This document shows, piece by piece, positions 44,101 through 53,814 of a stretch of 64,000 nucleotides of DNA. The notes beneath the pieces were generated by a model, which saw only the letters and a program-made list of their open reading frames with translations, searched no databases and had not been told where the DNA came from. The stretch is from Stenotrophomonas sp. WZN-1 (GTDB taxonomy: Bacteria > Pseudomonadota > Gammaproteobacteria > Xanthomonadales > Xanthomonadaceae), in the NCBI RefSeq assembly GCF_002192255.1, contig NZ_CP021768.1, positions 4,383,501-4,447,500 on the forward strand, written 5' to 3'. Positions within the stretch are counted from its first letter, which is position 1; every line of letters begins with the position of its first letter. Position numbers and translations under genes: made by a program.

Positions 44101-45006
44101 TGCCAGCGGCGCGATCGCCGAGCTGGCCAATGCCGGCGACAGCAGCGCCAGATCCAGCTCGTCGCTGCGCACGCTGGCGCTCCAGCTCGGGTCGGTGCGG
44201 CCATCGAACACCAGCATCGCGTGCAGCGGCTTCGGCGCACGCCCGGCCACCGCTACTTCCATGTGCGACAGGTCACCACGGGCGACCAGGCCAAGCGTCG
44301 CTGCGGTACGGCCACGCGGCGCCGGCAGCACTGCCGTCACCGTCACGTCGGTGTCGTAGTCCTTGGCCGGGATGTAGCGGCCCTGGGCGGTGAAATCGCC
44401 CATGTCGCTGTCCACGACCAGTTTGTGCGCCTGGAACTCGCCGTTGGCGATCTCGATGCCGCCACGCACGCGGCTGATGTCGATCACCGGTTCGTTGGCC
44501 TGGCTGATGCGGAAACCGTCGATGGCGATGGCATCGGCCTGGATCGCCAGCGGCATCTCGATCTGCGGCAGCGAATCAGGCCACGACGGCAGCTTGAACG
44601 GCTCGTCACTCTTGGCCAGGTTCAACGTCGCGTTGGTCAGCTCCAGCTTGTCCAGCAGCAGCTTGCGGCCCAGCAGCGGGCGCAGGTCCGGCTCCAGGTG
44701 CGCCCGCTCGGCGTGGAAGTGGATGTCGTCGTAGCGGAAGTCGACGTTGTACAGGGTCAGCGGACCGGCCACCGGGCCGTCCACCTTGTCCCAGGTGAAA
44801 CTGGCGCCCACCGGCAGCCGCGCCACCACCTGTGCCAGCAGCACATCGCGGCCGGCCACGGTCTGCAGCAGCCAGTACACCGCCAGCAAGGCCAGCAGCA
44901 CCAGGCCGATCACGCCGGCGCCGGACCACGCCCAGAAGCGGCGACGGCGATAGAAGCGCACGCGCGGCGGCGGCGGCGTGTTCGGGATCGGTGCGGGCGT
45001 GCTCAC
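41146..45006 (-). CDS. tamB: Translocation and assembly module subunit TamB
   Basis: 1286-residue inner-membrane-anchored, periplasm-spanning AsmA-like protein. One N-terminal helix (FWAWSGAGVIGLVLLALLAVYWLLQTV) is followed by a very long beta-rich body with repeated beta-taco strands, and the DUF490 domain at the end (GIDVTGRAQQPRADVWSDPAMSQSEALAYLVLGRSL). Works with TamA in outer-membrane protein insertion and, as shown for the family, phospholipid transport to the outer membrane. GTG start at 45006 overlaps the tamA stop (GTGA), so coupled. E. coli TamB has 1259 residues. Confidence 0.95.
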   Translation of the reverse strand: MSTPAPIPNTPPPPRVRFYRRRRFWAWSGAGVIGLVLLALLAVYWLLQTVAGRDVLLAQVVARLPVGASFTWDKVDGPVAGPLTLYNVDFRYDDIHFHAERAHLEPDLRPLLGRKLLLDKLELTNATLNLAKSDEPFKLPSWPDSLPQIEMPLAIQADAIAIDGFRISQANEPVIDISRVRGGIEIANGEFQAHKLVVDSDMGDFTAQGRYIPAKDYDTDVTVTAVLPAPRGRTAATLGLVARGDLSHMEVAVAGRAPKPLHAMLVFDGRTDPSWSASVRSDELDLALLSPALASSAIAPLALDFTAAGKGGNANLRGKVKQGDQELELAPSVVSLQDQVLKVSPLLVKGLGGEARLEGTADFSQEDQQKLNFSVVARDLTYVPVPDPNTAGSAPVPVTLKEARFGLAGTLKAWAAIGRAEVERDAQKAQLRFDVRGNDQAASIHQLQAQTPGGQLQVEGQVAWAPQLDWDAKATLKDFDPGYFVPGWNGRLSGNLASKGRQLPPPANAAPGTAGTLEATVDLPSLKGMLRQRNLDAQGKFALQGAQGQGDLKLSLGSSRVTASGKVGDRLDIDARFEPLQLSDLLPGADGGLRGQVQVKGPRDAPDITADLVGNNLNWDGYGAESVSIKGHLPWRGDSGTLAVQGQQVNAGMLLERLNVDAQGSVSNLRLAAQTRNEMGAIELQGSVRQQGAQWRGELASLRIAPVKGDAWSLRAPAAFAINGSTYTLSEACLAAASSGALCAQANWPREGLVVRSDALPLALVQPWLPPQSGRRIYLRGDVSLDAQIRPRGNAWEGHVEVRSKEGGVRLGENRNTVGDTTRGELVRYDQFSLKLDMTPASIKGYLGMGFQGNGFVDARMQTGWEASAPLNGELYLNMSRLYWLELFSPDIVRPTGLIEGHVSLRGTRGQPSLGGDAQLSNFKGEFPALGLTFDQGKGSFVAQPDGSAKITAQANSGQGTLYVDGGLSWFGDAQPLQLKIHGENVLLSNTSELRIVANPNLDFTLAKAAMELRGTVHVPEADIDLERLDRGTSVSEDVVVLDPADPEESRTSPLDMDLTVSLGDKVKMTGFGLKGALTGKMQVWAKPGREMTANGGLEVSGRYKAYGQDLTITRGNLTWNYNAVSDPRINIRAERRIGDVTAGIDVTGRAQQPRADVWSDPAMSQSEALAYLVLGRSLTGASSDQTQQVNAASAALSAGSGLLASQLGAKLGLDDAGVSQSRALGGSVIGVGKYISPKLYVGYGVSLVGAGSVITLKYLLRRGFDVEVESSTVENRGSINWRREK

Positions 45007-46787
45007 AGGTCCGCTCCGATGTTCAGATACAGCTGGAACTGCGAATCCGGGTTGTTCAGGCCATGCGCCACGTCGATGCGCACCGGGCCCACCGGCGATT
45101 TCCAGCGCACGCCGAAGCCAACGCCGGTATGCAGGTCGATGGTGTTGTCGAAGGCGCTGCCGGTATCGACGAACACCGCCGCGCCCCAGGGGCCGCCGTT
45201 GAAATAGTGCTCGTACTCGGCCGAGCCGATCACCAGGTTCTTGGCGCCCAGCGCGTACTTGTCCGGTGCCGGTGTGCGCGGACCGACCTCGCGGTAGGCA
45301 TAGCCACGGATGCTGCGGTCACCACCGGCGAAGTAGCGCAGGCTGGGCGGCATCGCCACCAGATCGCTGGTCCAGGTGGTGCCACCCTCGCCACGCAGGA
45401 TCAGGCGATTGCTTTCACCCACCGGGATGTACCAGCGCAACACGGCGTTGGCCTGCACGAAGCTGGTATCCGAGCCGGCGCCTTCGACGCCGGCACGCAT
45501 CGTCGCGGTGCCGCTGATGCCCTTGCGTGGGAACATCTCGTCGTCGACGTTGACGTAGTCGGCAACCATCTGCGGGTACACCAGCGTCGAGGTGTTGTAG
45601 ACGGCGTCGGTGAATTCGGTGCCGGAGGCATAGCGCCAGCGCTCGCGCAGCGCGTTGACCGAGGCGATCGCGGTCCAGTGCTCGTTGATCTCGCCGCTGC
45701 GGCTGGCAATCAGCTTGAAGTTGCGCAGGTCTATGTAGTCGGTCTGCTCGTCGTATGCGCTGGCGGCGAAGGTGTACCAGCCATCGAGCCAGTTGAAGGC
45801 CGGGATGCGGTAGCTGGTGACCAGGCTCTTGCGCTTCTGCGCATAGTCCAGCTGCGTGTTCATCTTGTGGCCGCGGTTGTTCAGGAAGCGCCGCTCGATG
45901 CCACCGCGCACACCCGGGCCGCTCTCGCTGCCGTAGCTCAGGCCGGCGGTGTAGATCGTGCGCTTGGCCCGGGTCAGCTTCACGTCCACCGGCACATCGC
46001 CGTTCTCGTCGGCCTGGTCCGGCCGCGGCTGGATGTCGATCACGCTGAAGTAGTCCAGCTTGGTCAGCGACTGCCGCAGGCGGTCCAGCTTGCCCTCGTG
46101 GTAGTAGCTGCCCTGGTCCCAGTACACCAGCGGATCGAACAGCTTGTCGACGAAGTAGTCCTGTTCGAAACGCACCGGGCCCATGTTGTAGCGGCGGCCG
46201 CTGTCCCAGGTCAGGTCGATGTCGGCGGCATTGTCGGCGCGGGTGATCTGCACCTGGCGCTGGGTGTAGTCGGCATCGAAGTAGCCGCGCTCGGCCAGGC
46301 GCCGGGTGATGGTGATCTTGCTGGCTTCGTACTGGGTGTGCTCGAAGCGCTGGCCCTTGCGCGGCTTGAACGCGGCCAGGTCGTCCTGCAGGTACTGGTC
46401 GTACATCGCCGGGCCGGTGATGTCGATGTGCTCGCGGCGCACGGTCACCGGGGTGCCCTTGTCGACGTGGATCAGCACGCGCACGTGCTCGTCCTGGCGC
46501 GGCGCCTCGACCTTGATCACCGGGTTGTAGTACCCGAACGGTTCCAGTGCCTGGCGGGTCTGCCGCTCGGCCTGTGACAGCAGGTATTCCAGGCGCGATT
46601 CGCCCTGTTCCTTGCCGATCGTGTCGTACAGCGACAGCGATTCCTGGATGTTCTCGATGATTGCGGCGTCGTCGCCCTTGTCCAATCCCTTGATGTCCAC
46701 CTTGTCGATGGTGCCGCGCGCGTGGGCCACGGAAGTGGCGGCGAGCGACAGGACCATCAGCGGCAGGGCGTATTTCTTTGGCTGCAT
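45003..46787 (-). CDS. tamA: Outer-membrane assembly protein TamA (Omp85 family)
   Basis: 594 residues. Signal peptide (KKYALPLMVLSLAATSVAHA), three POTRA domains (about 25-265), then a 16-strand Omp85 barrel containing the VRGY-type motif SIRGYAYREVGPR and ending FQLYLNIGADL. Partner of TamB encoded right after it. ATG at 46787 gives the expected signal peptide; another ATG four codons upstream is possible. The 246 bp before it carries no other gene. Confidence 0.95.
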   Translation of the reverse strand: MQPKKYALPLMVLSLAATSVAHARGTIDKVDIKGLDKGDDAAIIENIQESLSLYDTIGKEQGESRLEYLLSQAERQTRQALEPFGYYNPVIKVEAPRQDEHVRVLIHVDKGTPVTVRREHIDITGPAMYDQYLQDDLAAFKPRKGQRFEHTQYEASKITITRRLAERGYFDADYTQRQVQITRADNAADIDLTWDSGRRYNMGPVRFEQDYFVDKLFDPLVYWDQGSYYHEGKLDRLRQSLTKLDYFSVIDIQPRPDQADENGDVPVDVKLTRAKRTIYTAGLSYGSESGPGVRGGIERRFLNNRGHKMNTQLDYAQKRKSLVTSYRIPAFNWLDGWYTFAASAYDEQTDYIDLRNFKLIASRSGEINEHWTAIASVNALRERWRYASGTEFTDAVYNTSTLVYPQMVADYVNVDDEMFPRKGISGTATMRAGVEGAGSDTSFVQANAVLRWYIPVGESNRLILRGEGGTTWTSDLVAMPPSLRYFAGGDRSIRGYAYREVGPRTPAPDKYALGAKNLVIGSAEYEHYFNGGPWGAAVFVDTGSAFDNTIDLHTGVGFGVRWKSPVGPVRIDVAHGLNNPDSQFQLYLNIGADL

Positions 46788-46978
46788 GCGGCACAGCATA
46801 CCGACCGGAGGTGACGATGCGAAATGCATCACGTCATTCGGGATCGGTTGTTAAGTGGCGGTCAAAATACGCGCCTTTGTGGCGATCATCGTGAATGCAG
46901 GCGAGGATGCCGGCATCGTGCGCGATGCCGGCGATGACCCCGATGGACATCCGCCGGCGATTCGGTGCGCGGGGGCAA

Positions 46979-47028
46979 TGCCGGCCAGCGGCCGGCACTG
47001 CCGGTGGGTGCCAAGCTTGCTTGGCACC
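46979..47028. repeat. Two SMAG-like palindromes after glyS
   Basis: TGCCGGCCAGCGGCCGGCA and GTGCCAAGCTTGCTTGGCAC lie between tamA and the glyS stop codon. The rest of 46788-47033 shows a small GATGCCGGC inverted pair near 46910-46935 and no gene. Confidence 0.7.
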
Positions 47029-47033
47029 ATATA

Positions 47034-49109
47034 TCAGCTCGACAGATGCTCGATCGCCGCGACCTTGCCCAAGCGCTCGCCCAGCATCGTCAGCAGCGCC
47101 AGGCGGTTGCCACGCAGCGCCGGATCTTCCGCATTGACCATCACGCCATCGAAGAACGCGTCGACCTGCGGGCGCAGGCGCGCCAGGCGTGCCAGCACCG
47201 CCACATAGTCCTTGTGCTGCAGGCTGGCGCCGGTGTCGTCGATGGCTGCGGTGACCGCTTCGGCCAGCGCGCGTTCGGCATCTTCCTGCAGCAGCGCCGG
47301 GTCGATCTGGGCCGGAATGTCGCCCTCCGCCTTGCGCAGGATGTTGCGGATGCGCTTGTTGGCTGCGGCCAGCGCCTCGGCTTCCGGCAGCGCGGCGAAA
47401 GTGCCGATCGCATCCAAGCGGCGGTCGAAGTCGTACAGCGAGGCCGGCTTCAGCTCGGCCACCGCATTGAAGTGCGTGGCCGGCACGCCCTTGTCGGCGT
47501 AGTAGCCCTTCAGGCGGTCGAGGATGAAGTCGTACAGCTCGCCTACGTCGGCCTGCACGTTGCGCGCGGCCAGGCCGGCGTTGGCGCTGGCCAGCAGCGC
47601 GCGCAGGTCCAGCTCGAAGCCGCTTTCGATGATCGTGCGGGCCAGGCCCAGCGCGTTGCGGCGCAGGGCGAACGGGTCCTTGTTGCCGGTCGGCTTCAGG
47701 CCTGCGGCGAAGCCACCGGCCAGCGTGTCGACGCGCTCGGCAATCGCCAGCACCTTGCCCAGCGGCGACAGCGCGATGTCATCACCGCCGAAGCGCGGCT
47801 GGTAGGCCTCGTCGATGGCCAGCGCGACCTCGGCCGATTCGCCACCAGCCACGGCGTAGTGGCGACCGGCGATGCCCTGCAGCTCCGGGAACTCATTGAC
47901 CATGCGCGACTGCAGGTCGTTCTTGGCCAGCTCGGCAGCCCGCTTGGCCTGCGCCGGATCGGCGCCGACCTGGGGGGCGATCACTTCAGCCAGGGCGGCC
48001 ACCCGCGCTACCTTGTCGGCCACGCTGCCCAGCTTGGCCTGGTAGGTCACCGTCTTCAGGCCCTCGCCCATCGACACCAGGCCCTGCTTCAGGTCCTCGT
48101 CGAAGAAGAACTTGGCATCGGCGAAGCGCGGGCGGATCACGCGCTCGTAGCCCTTGGCCACTTCGGCCACGTCCTTCGATTCGATGTTGGCGATGCCGAT
48201 GAACTTCTCGGTCAGGGTGCCGGCGGCATCCAGCACCGGGAAGAACTTCTGGTTGATCTCCATCGTCTCGATCAGCGCTTCCTGCGGCACCGCCAGGAAC
48301 GCGCGCTCGAAGCTGCACAGCACTGCCGACGGCCACTCGACCAGGTTCACCACCTGCTCCAGGTTGTCTTCGGTGATGCGGGCGCTGCCACCGGCCTTGG
48401 CCGCAGCGGCCTCGACCTCGGCGACGATCCGCGCACGGCGCTCGCGCGGGTCGACCAGCACGAACGCGGCGCGCAGGGCTTCAACGTAGTCCTGCGGCTG
48501 CGCCAGCGACACGGCCTGGTCGTGGTGGAAACGATGGCCGCGGCTGACACGGCCGGCCTGCAGGCCGAACAGCTCGGCCTCGACCACGTTGGCACCGTGC
48601 AGCAGCACCAGCCAGTGCGCCGGACGCGCAAAGCCCCAGGCGTGGTCGCCCCAGCGCATCGGCTTGGGAATCGGCATCGCCGCGATCGCCTCGCGCAGGA
48701 TCTCGGGCAGCAGGCTGGCGGTGCTCGCGCCCGGGGTCACCGCGCGGTGCACGAAGCGCTCACCCTTGTTGTCGGTGGTCTTCTCCAGCGCGGTCCAGTC
48801 GATCCCGGCCTTGGCGGCGAAGCCCTGCAGGGCCTTGGTCGGCTGGCCTTCGGCGTCCAGCGCGATGTTCAGGTACGGGCCCAGCACTTCGCTGTGCTGT
48901 TCCGGCTGCTCCAGGCCGACGCCCGGCAGCAGCACGGCCAGGCGGCGCGGGGTCGACAGCGGGCGCGCATCGCCCAATTCCAGCGCGACGCCGCGCTTGC
49001 GCAGGCCTTCGACAACACCGTCGAAGAACGCCTGGGCCAAGCCCGGCAGCGCCTTGACCGGCAGCTCCTCGGTGCCCAGTTCGATCAGCAGGGGGGACAG
49101 TTGGCTCAT
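47034..49109 (-). CDS. glyS: Glycyl-tRNA synthetase beta subunit
   Basis: 691 residues, normal length (E. coli 689). N-terminus [32 protein letters not shown] and internal [30 protein letters not shown] and [25 protein letters not shown] are family hallmarks; the C-terminal part is the tRNA-binding anticodon-domain-like region. Makes the alpha2-beta2 enzyme with GlyQ, whose gene ends 87 bp upstream in the same operon. Confidence 0.97.
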   Translation of the reverse strand: MSQLSPLLIELGTEELPVKALPGLAQAFFDGVVEGLRKRGVALELGDARPLSTPRRLAVLLPGVGLEQPEQHSEVLGPYLNIALDAEGQPTKALQGFAAKAGIDWTALEKTTDNKGERFVHRAVTPGASTASLLPEILREAIAAMPIPKPMRWGDHAWGFARPAHWLVLLHGANVVEAELFGLQAGRVSRGHRFHHDQAVSLAQPQDYVEALRAAFVLVDPRERRARIVAEVEAAAAKAGGSARITEDNLEQVVNLVEWPSAVLCSFERAFLAVPQEALIETMEINQKFFPVLDAAGTLTEKFIGIANIESKDVAEVAKGYERVIRPRFADAKFFFDEDLKQGLVSMGEGLKTVTYQAKLGSVADKVARVAALAEVIAPQVGADPAQAKRAAELAKNDLQSRMVNEFPELQGIAGRHYAVAGGESAEVALAIDEAYQPRFGGDDIALSPLGKVLAIAERVDTLAGGFAAGLKPTGNKDPFALRRNALGLARTIIESGFELDLRALLASANAGLAARNVQADVGELYDFILDRLKGYYADKGVPATHFNAVAELKPASLYDFDRRLDAIGTFAALPEAEALAAANKRIRNILRKAEGDIPAQIDPALLQEDAERALAEAVTAAIDDTGASLQHKDYVAVLARLARLRPQVDAFFDGVMVNAEDPALRGNRLALLTMLGERLGKVAAIEHLSS

Positions 49110-49196
49110 CGGTTCGATCCTGTGGTGGGGGCGCAGCGCGCAACGCGTCCGGCGCCCCGGGTAGTGGGTGAAAAGCGGGTCGGTGCAGGAAGGCGG

Positions 49197-50108
49197 TCAG
49201 GCCTTCTTCGCACCCGGGAAGCCCAGCTTCTCGCGCTGCTCGTAGTACGCCTTGGCCACCGCCTGGGCCAGCGCGCGCACGCGCAGGATGTAGCGCTGGC
49301 GCTCAGTCACGCTGATCGCGCGGCGCGCATCGAGCAGGTTGAAGGTGTGGCTGGCCTTCATCACCTGCTCGTAGGCCGGCAGCGGCAGGCCCACCTCGAC
49401 CAGCTTCTGCGCTTCACGCTCGCAGGCATCGAAGCGGTGGAACATTTCGTCCACGTCGGCGTATTCGAAGTTGTAGGTGCTCTGCTCCACCTCGTTCTGG
49501 TGGTAGACGTCGCCGTAGGTCACCGGCTGCCCGTCCGGGCCGTAGGTCCACACCAGGTCGTAGACGTTGTCGCAGTTCTGCAGGTACATGCACAGGCGTT
49601 CGAGACCATAGGTGATCTCGCCCAGCACCGGGCGGCATTCCAGGCCACCGGCCTGCTGGAAGTAGGTGAACTGAGTCACCTCCATGCCGTTGAGCCAGAC
49701 TTCCCAGCCCAGGCCCCAGGCACCCAGGGTCGGCGATTCCCAGTTGTCTTCCACGAAGCGCAGGTCATGCACCAGCGGATCGATGCCCAGGGCCTTCAGC
49801 GAATCCAGGTACAGCTGCTGGATGTTGTCCGGCGCCGGCTTCATCGCCACCTGGTACTGGTAGTAGCGCTGCAGGCGGTTCGGGTTCTCGCCGTAGCGGC
49901 CATCGGTCGGGCGGCGCGACGGCTGCACGTAGGCCGCGTTCCAGCTTTCCGGGCCGATCGCACGCAGGAAGGTGGCCGGGTGGAAGGTACCGGCGCCCAC
50001 CTCCAGGTCGAGCGGCTGGATGAGCACGCAGCCCTGCTGGGCCCAGAACTGGTTCAGGGTCTGGATCAGGCCCTGGAAGGTGATCGGAACGGTCGGGGTC
50101 GCGGACAT
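49197..50108 (-). CDS. glyQ: Glycyl-tRNA synthetase alpha subunit
   Basis: 303 residues (E. coli 303). Class II catalytic subunit; begins [69 protein letters not shown] in several conserved pieces, then [39 protein letters not shown]. First gene of glyQ-glyS and divergent from the GspE-type ATPase gene. ATG 50108 agrees with family N-termini. Confidence 0.98.
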   Translation of the reverse strand: MSATPTVPITFQGLIQTLNQFWAQQGCVLIQPLDLEVGAGTFHPATFLRAIGPESWNAAYVQPSRRPTDGRYGENPNRLQRYYQYQVAMKPAPDNIQQLYLDSLKALGIDPLVHDLRFVEDNWESPTLGAWGLGWEVWLNGMEVTQFTYFQQAGGLECRPVLGEITYGLERLCMYLQNCDNVYDLVWTYGPDGQPVTYGDVYHQNEVEQSTYNFEYADVDEMFHRFDACEREAQKLVEVGLPLPAYEQVMKASHTFNLLDARRAISVTERQRYILRVRALAQAVAKAYYEQREKLGFPGAKKA

Positions 50109-50141
50109 GCGTACGAGTCTTGGCCGGCAAGGGGGTGCGCT

Positions 50142-50147
50142 AGTATA
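50142..50147 (-). promoter_or_regulatory. Possible -10 element for glyQ
   Basis: TATACT on the minus strand, 33 bp upstream of the glyQ ATG. I see no good -35 hexamer at 17 bp, so this is only a candidate. Confidence 0.3.
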
Positions 50148-50191
50148 ACGGCCGACCTGCGGGGCATTCCGTACCCGGGAGGAGCAGGCAG

Positions 50192-52027
50192 ATGGAACAT
50201 CGGCTGCCGGTGGGCACGCCCGGCGAGCCAGGCGGCGTCCCGCTGCCGTGGGGCCGCCTGCATTTCGAACAGGTCGGCGCGGCGCTGCTGGCCGATGGCC
50301 TGGTCGCCGAGCACGAAGGCGAGCGCATGCGGTTTTCCGCGCAGGGCGCGCGCAATGCCAGTGAAGTGCATCCGCTGGTGCTGCTGTCCAACCTCAAGCT
50401 GGCCGCCCGCGACGGTGGCGAGCTGACCCTGGAGCGCCTGACCGAATGGCTGGCCCGGCGGACCGGCAGCCGCTACCTGCGCATCGATCCGACCCGGGTC
50501 GACGTCGCGGCCGTCACCGCGCTGGTCTCCCACGCCTATGCCCGCCGCCACCGCTTCCTGCCGCTGGCAGTGGATGCCGAGCGTGTGCTGGTAGCCACCA
50601 GTGAGCCGCTGGTACAGGAATGGCGCCGCGACCTGCAGCACCTGACCCGCCGCCGCATCGAGCTGGCGGTGGTCAACCCGCTGGACCTGCACCGCTACAC
50701 CATGGAGTTCTACGGGGTGACGCGCTCGGTGCGTGGCGCCCGCGGCGACGTCCGCGGCGAGGCCAACACCACCCTGCCCAGCTTCGAGCAGCTGGTCGAG
50801 CTGGGCCGCACCGGTGACGTCAACGCCGACGACCAGCACATCGTGCACATCGTCGACTGGCTGCTGCAGTACGCCTACGAACAGCGCGCCTCGGACATCC
50901 ATCTGGAGCCGCGCCGCGAGATGGGGCGCATGCGCTTCCGCATCGACGGCGTGCTGCACAAGGTGTTCGAGGTGCCACCGGCAGTGATGACCGCCGTGGT
51001 CAGTCGCATCAAGGTGCTCGGCCGCATGGACCTGGCCGAACGCCGGCGCCCGCAGGACGGCCGCATCAAGACCCGCTCGCCGGGCGGCCGCGAAGTCGAG
51101 ATGCGCCTGTCGACGATGCCCACCGCCTTCGGCGAGAAGTGCGTGATGCGCATCTTCGACCCCGATGCCGCCTTCAAGAGCATCGACCAGCTCGGTTTCA
51201 GCCCGCAGGAGGCCGCCGGCTGGAATGCGCTGGTCGAGCGCCCGCACGGCATCGTGCTGGTCACCGGCCCGACCGGCTCGGGCAAGACCACCACCCTGTA
51301 TTCGACGCTGAAGCGGCTGGCCACGCCGGACGTGAACGTGTGCACGGTGGAGGACCCGATCGAGATGATCGCGCCCGAGTTCAACCAGATGCAGGTACAG
51401 GCCAACATCGACCTGGATTTCGCCAGCGGCGTGCGCACCCTGCTGCGGCAGGACCCGGACATCATCATGATCGGCGAGATCCGCGACCTGGAAACCGCGC
51501 AGATGGCGGTGCAGGCGTCGCTGACCGGCCACCTGGTGCTGTCCACCCTGCATACCAACGACGCGCCGTCGGCGGTCACCCGCCTGCTCGACCTGGGCGT
51601 GCCGCACTACCTGCTGGCCAGCACCCTCAACGGCATCCTCGCCCAGCGCCTGGTGCGCACGCTGTGCCCGCACTGCAAGCAGCCGCACAGCCTCGGCGCC
51701 GCCGATTGGGCCGTGCTGGCTGATAGCCAAGCCGCATATCCAGATGCCGCCACGCCCTGTCGGCCGGTCGGTTGCCTGGAGTGCCGGCGCACCGGATTCC
51801 TCGGCCGCATCGGCCTGTATGAGTTGCTGCCATTGGGCTCGCGGCTGCGCGGGCAGATCCGCGCCGACATGGATCTGGCCGGTTTCACCCGTGCCGCGCG
51901 GGCTGAAGGGCTGCGAACCCTGCGCCAGGCCGGGCTTGAAAAGGTGGCGCAGGGGCTGACTACAATCGAGGAAGTCCTGTCAGTGCTGCCGCCCCCGGAT
52001 GAACCCAGCCCCGTTCCTGATCCTTGA
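50192..52027 (+). CDS. GspE/PulE-family secretion or pilus assembly ATPase
   Basis: 611 residues. N-terminal N1E/N2E-type domains (about 20-200), then the ATPase: Walker [10 protein letters not shown] (359-367), Asp box and Walker B in [25 protein letters not shown], His box [21 protein letters not shown], and a zinc-binding tetracysteine (CPHC ... CLEC) in the C-terminal module, all marks of GspE. No other type II secretion gene (gspF-gspN) is adjacent, so it is an orphan copy here; it may power a system encoded elsewhere. Its 3' end overlaps the amidotransferase gene by 29 bp. Role in type II secretion versus type IV pili cannot be settled from sequence. Confidence 0.88.
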   Translation: MEHRLPVGTPGEPGGVPLPWGRLHFEQVGAALLADGLVAEHEGERMRFSAQGARNASEVHPLVLLSNLKLAARDGGELTLERLTEWLARRTGSRYLRIDPTRVDVAAVTALVSHAYARRHRFLPLAVDAERVLVATSEPLVQEWRRDLQHLTRRRIELAVVNPLDLHRYTMEFYGVTRSVRGARGDVRGEANTTLPSFEQLVELGRTGDVNADDQHIVHIVDWLLQYAYEQRASDIHLEPRREMGRMRFRIDGVLHKVFEVPPAVMTAVVSRIKVLGRMDLAERRRPQDGRIKTRSPGGREVEMRLSTMPTAFGEKCVMRIFDPDAAFKSIDQLGFSPQEAAGWNALVERPHGIVLVTGPTGSGKTTTLYSTLKRLATPDVNVCTVEDPIEMIAPEFNQMQVQANIDLDFASGVRTLLRQDPDIIMIGEIRDLETAQMAVQASLTGHLVLSTLHTNDAPSAVTRLLDLGVPHYLLASTLNGILAQRLVRTLCPHCKQPHSLGAADWAVLADSQAAYPDAATPCRPVGCLECRRTGFLGRIGLYELLPLGSRLRGQIRADMDLAGFTRAARAEGLRTLRQAGLEKVAQGLTTIEEVLSVLPPPDEPSPVPDP

Positions 52028-52745
52028 AACCGGCCGCCCGGTACCGTCGCTGCGCCGCTATGGGCGCTTCCCGCACTGGATCCGCGTCGCCGCCGGGCTG
52101 GAAGAACACGAGACGGTGGTGGTCGATGTCGAACATGGTGGCGCCCTGCCCGACCCGCATGCCTTCGCTGGCGTGCTGGTGACCGGCTCGGCCGCCTTCG
52201 TCACCGACCACGCCGACTGGAGTGAGCGCAGCGCTGAATGGCTGCGCCAGACCGCCCACGCCGACCTGCCGGTGTTCGGCATCTGCTACGGCCACCAGCT
52301 GCTGGCGCACGCGCTGGGCGGGGAGGTGGCCTACAACCCGGCCGGGCGCGAGTCCGGCACGATCGAACTGGAACTGCAGCCGCAGGCCGCGCAGGATCCG
52401 CTGTTCCAAGGCCTGCCGCAGCACTTCGCCGCCCACGCCACCCACCTGCAGACCGTGCTGCGCGCACCAGACGGTGCCGAAGTGCTGGCACGCTCGCCGC
52501 TGGACGGCTGCCACGCCTTCCGTTGGGGGCGCCAGGCGTGGGGCGTACAGTTCCATCCCGAATTCGCCACCCACCACATGCGCGGCTACGTGCGTGCCCG
52601 CGCCGACTGCATCGGCCGCCACGGCGGCTGCGCCCGCAGCATCGAGCGCGCGGTCAGCGCCGCACCGCTGGCCCGCCAGCTGCTGCGCCGCTTCGTCCGC
52701 CAGGCGCGGCTGTCTTCAGCCCAGCCGGCGGCAAAACAGGGATAA
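51999..52745 (+). CDS. Class I glutamine amidotransferase (GATase1, GMP-synthase-like)
   Basis: 248 residues. Nucleophile Cys in FGICYGHQLLAHALGG and catalytic His-Glu in GVQFHPEFATHHM define a free-standing GATase1 domain, similar to YfeJ-type proteins annotated as glutamine amidotransferase. It probably hydrolyses gamma-glutamyl amides; the acceptor is unknown. The start overlaps the end of the ATPase gene by 29 bp in another frame; the initial peptide [22 protein letters not shown] fits this family, so the overlap seems real. Confidence 0.88.
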   Translation: MNPAPFLILETGRPVPSLRRYGRFPHWIRVAAGLEEHETVVVDVEHGGALPDPHAFAGVLVTGSAAFVTDHADWSERSAEWLRQTAHADLPVFGICYGHQLLAHALGGEVAYNPAGRESGTIELELQPQAAQDPLFQGLPQHFAAHATHLQTVLRAPDGAEVLARSPLDGCHAFRWGRQAWGVQFHPEFATHHMRGYVRARADCIGRHGGCARSIERAVSAAPLARQLLRRFVRQARLSSAQPAAKQG

Positions 52746-52789
52746 TCGGCGCCACGGGCAACCGCCCGGCCCCCTCCTGTCCTTCCCGG

Positions 52790-53707
52790 ATGTCCATGAA
52801 AGAGATTCGCAAGCTGCCAGCCTCGGCGGGCGCCCAGTGGTTGCTGGATACGTTCTCGCTGTACCGGCGCGCGCCGCTGCAGCTGGCCCGGATCGGTCTG
52901 ACCTGGCTGCTGGTGAGCTGGGTGGTCACCCTGTTGTCGACGCTGATTCCCGGCGCCGCCGGCATGGCCGTGCAGCTGATGACCCTGGCCATTTCGCCGA
53001 TCATGTTCGGCGGCATGCTGTATGCCGTGGGCGAGATCGACGAAGGCCGCCCGGGCCTGGCCTCGCACCTGCTGCAGCCGATCCGCGACCATCGCGTCAG
53101 CCACCTGCTGGTGCCGCTGGCGATCCAGGTGCTGGCGGTGCTGCTGCTGGGCGCGCTGTTGTTCATGATGATCGGCCGCGAGGGCTTCACCGCCTTCAGC
53201 GAGGTCATGACCAAGATGGAAGAGATCAGCCGCAGTGGCCAGCAGATCAAGCCGGACGATGCCGCTGCGTTGGTGGCCAACCTGCCAGCCAAGCGCATTG
53301 CACTGTGGATGCTGCTGGTGTTCCTGAGCGCGGTTGCACTGTCGCTGGCGATGTTCACCCAGCCAGCGCTGGTGGTGTTCGACAAGCAGAGCGGCATGCA
53401 CGCGCTGCGCCTGAGCCTGCAGGGCTGCATCGAGAACATCGGCGCGATGATCGTGTTCGCCGTGCTCGGCCTGATCGCCGCGTTCTGCATCTACATCCTG
53501 TTCGTGATCGTGATCCAGATCGCGATGCTGATCGGTGGCCCGCTGGCCGCCGCCTTCATCGCGCAGCTGGTACTGACCACGGTGCTGATGCCGCTGTACG
53601 TCGGTGCGGTCTACGCCGCGTGGAAGCAGATGTTCGTGCACCGCGGCAGCCGCGCCGCACCGCCGATCCCGACCACCCCGACCTCAAGCGACGTCTTCCA
53701 CGCCTGA
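52790..53707 (+). CDS. BPSS1780-type integral membrane protein
   Basis: 305 residues. N-terminal KEIRKLPASAGAQWLLDTFSLYRRAPLQL is the family hallmark; five to six membrane helices follow, with a soluble loop at about 120-165. Function unknown. It comes 44 bp after the amidotransferase gene in the same direction and is closed by a strong terminator. The ATG at 52790 is followed by a second at 52796; either may be used. Confidence 0.85.
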   Translation: MSMKEIRKLPASAGAQWLLDTFSLYRRAPLQLARIGLTWLLVSWVVTLLSTLIPGAAGMAVQLMTLAISPIMFGGMLYAVGEIDEGRPGLASHLLQPIRDHRVSHLLVPLAIQVLAVLLLGALLFMMIGREGFTAFSEVMTKMEEISRSGQQIKPDDAAALVANLPAKRIALWMLLVFLSAVALSLAMFTQPALVVFDKQSGMHALRLSLQGCIENIGAMIVFAVLGLIAAFCIYILFVIVIQIAMLIGGPLAAAFIAQLVLTTVLMPLYVGAVYAAWKQMFVHRGSRAAPPIPTTPTSSDVFHA

Positions 53708-53718
53708 CCAGCACATCG

Positions 53719-53741
53719 GTAGATCCACGCCATGCGTGGAT
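53719..53741. repeat. SMAG element, GATCCACGC type
   Basis: GTAG followed by ATCCACGC/GCGTGGAT. The same stem type recurs three times in 60.75-60.98 kb. Confidence 0.75.
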
Positions 53742-53747
53742 AGAAAA

Positions 53748-53812
53748 GGGGACGGAGAGGATCAAGTCGTTTGTGCTTTTAACGACTTGATCCCCTCCGC
53801 CCCCTTTTTTTC
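53748..53812. terminator. Strong bidirectional terminator between convergent genes
   Basis: A stem of about 24 bp (GGGGACGGAGAGGATCAAGT... at 53748-53771 with its complement at 53781-53804, one or two mismatches) and a 9-nt loop. T7 follows on the plus strand and TTTTC on the minus strand. It serves both the BPSS1780-type gene and tatC. Confidence 0.88.
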
Positions 53813-53814
53813 TT

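Noticed and set aside
46965..50426. Open frame of 1153 codons on the plus strand
   Set aside because: Antisense to glyS and glyQ, crosses palindromic repeats, no ribosome binding site and no domain.
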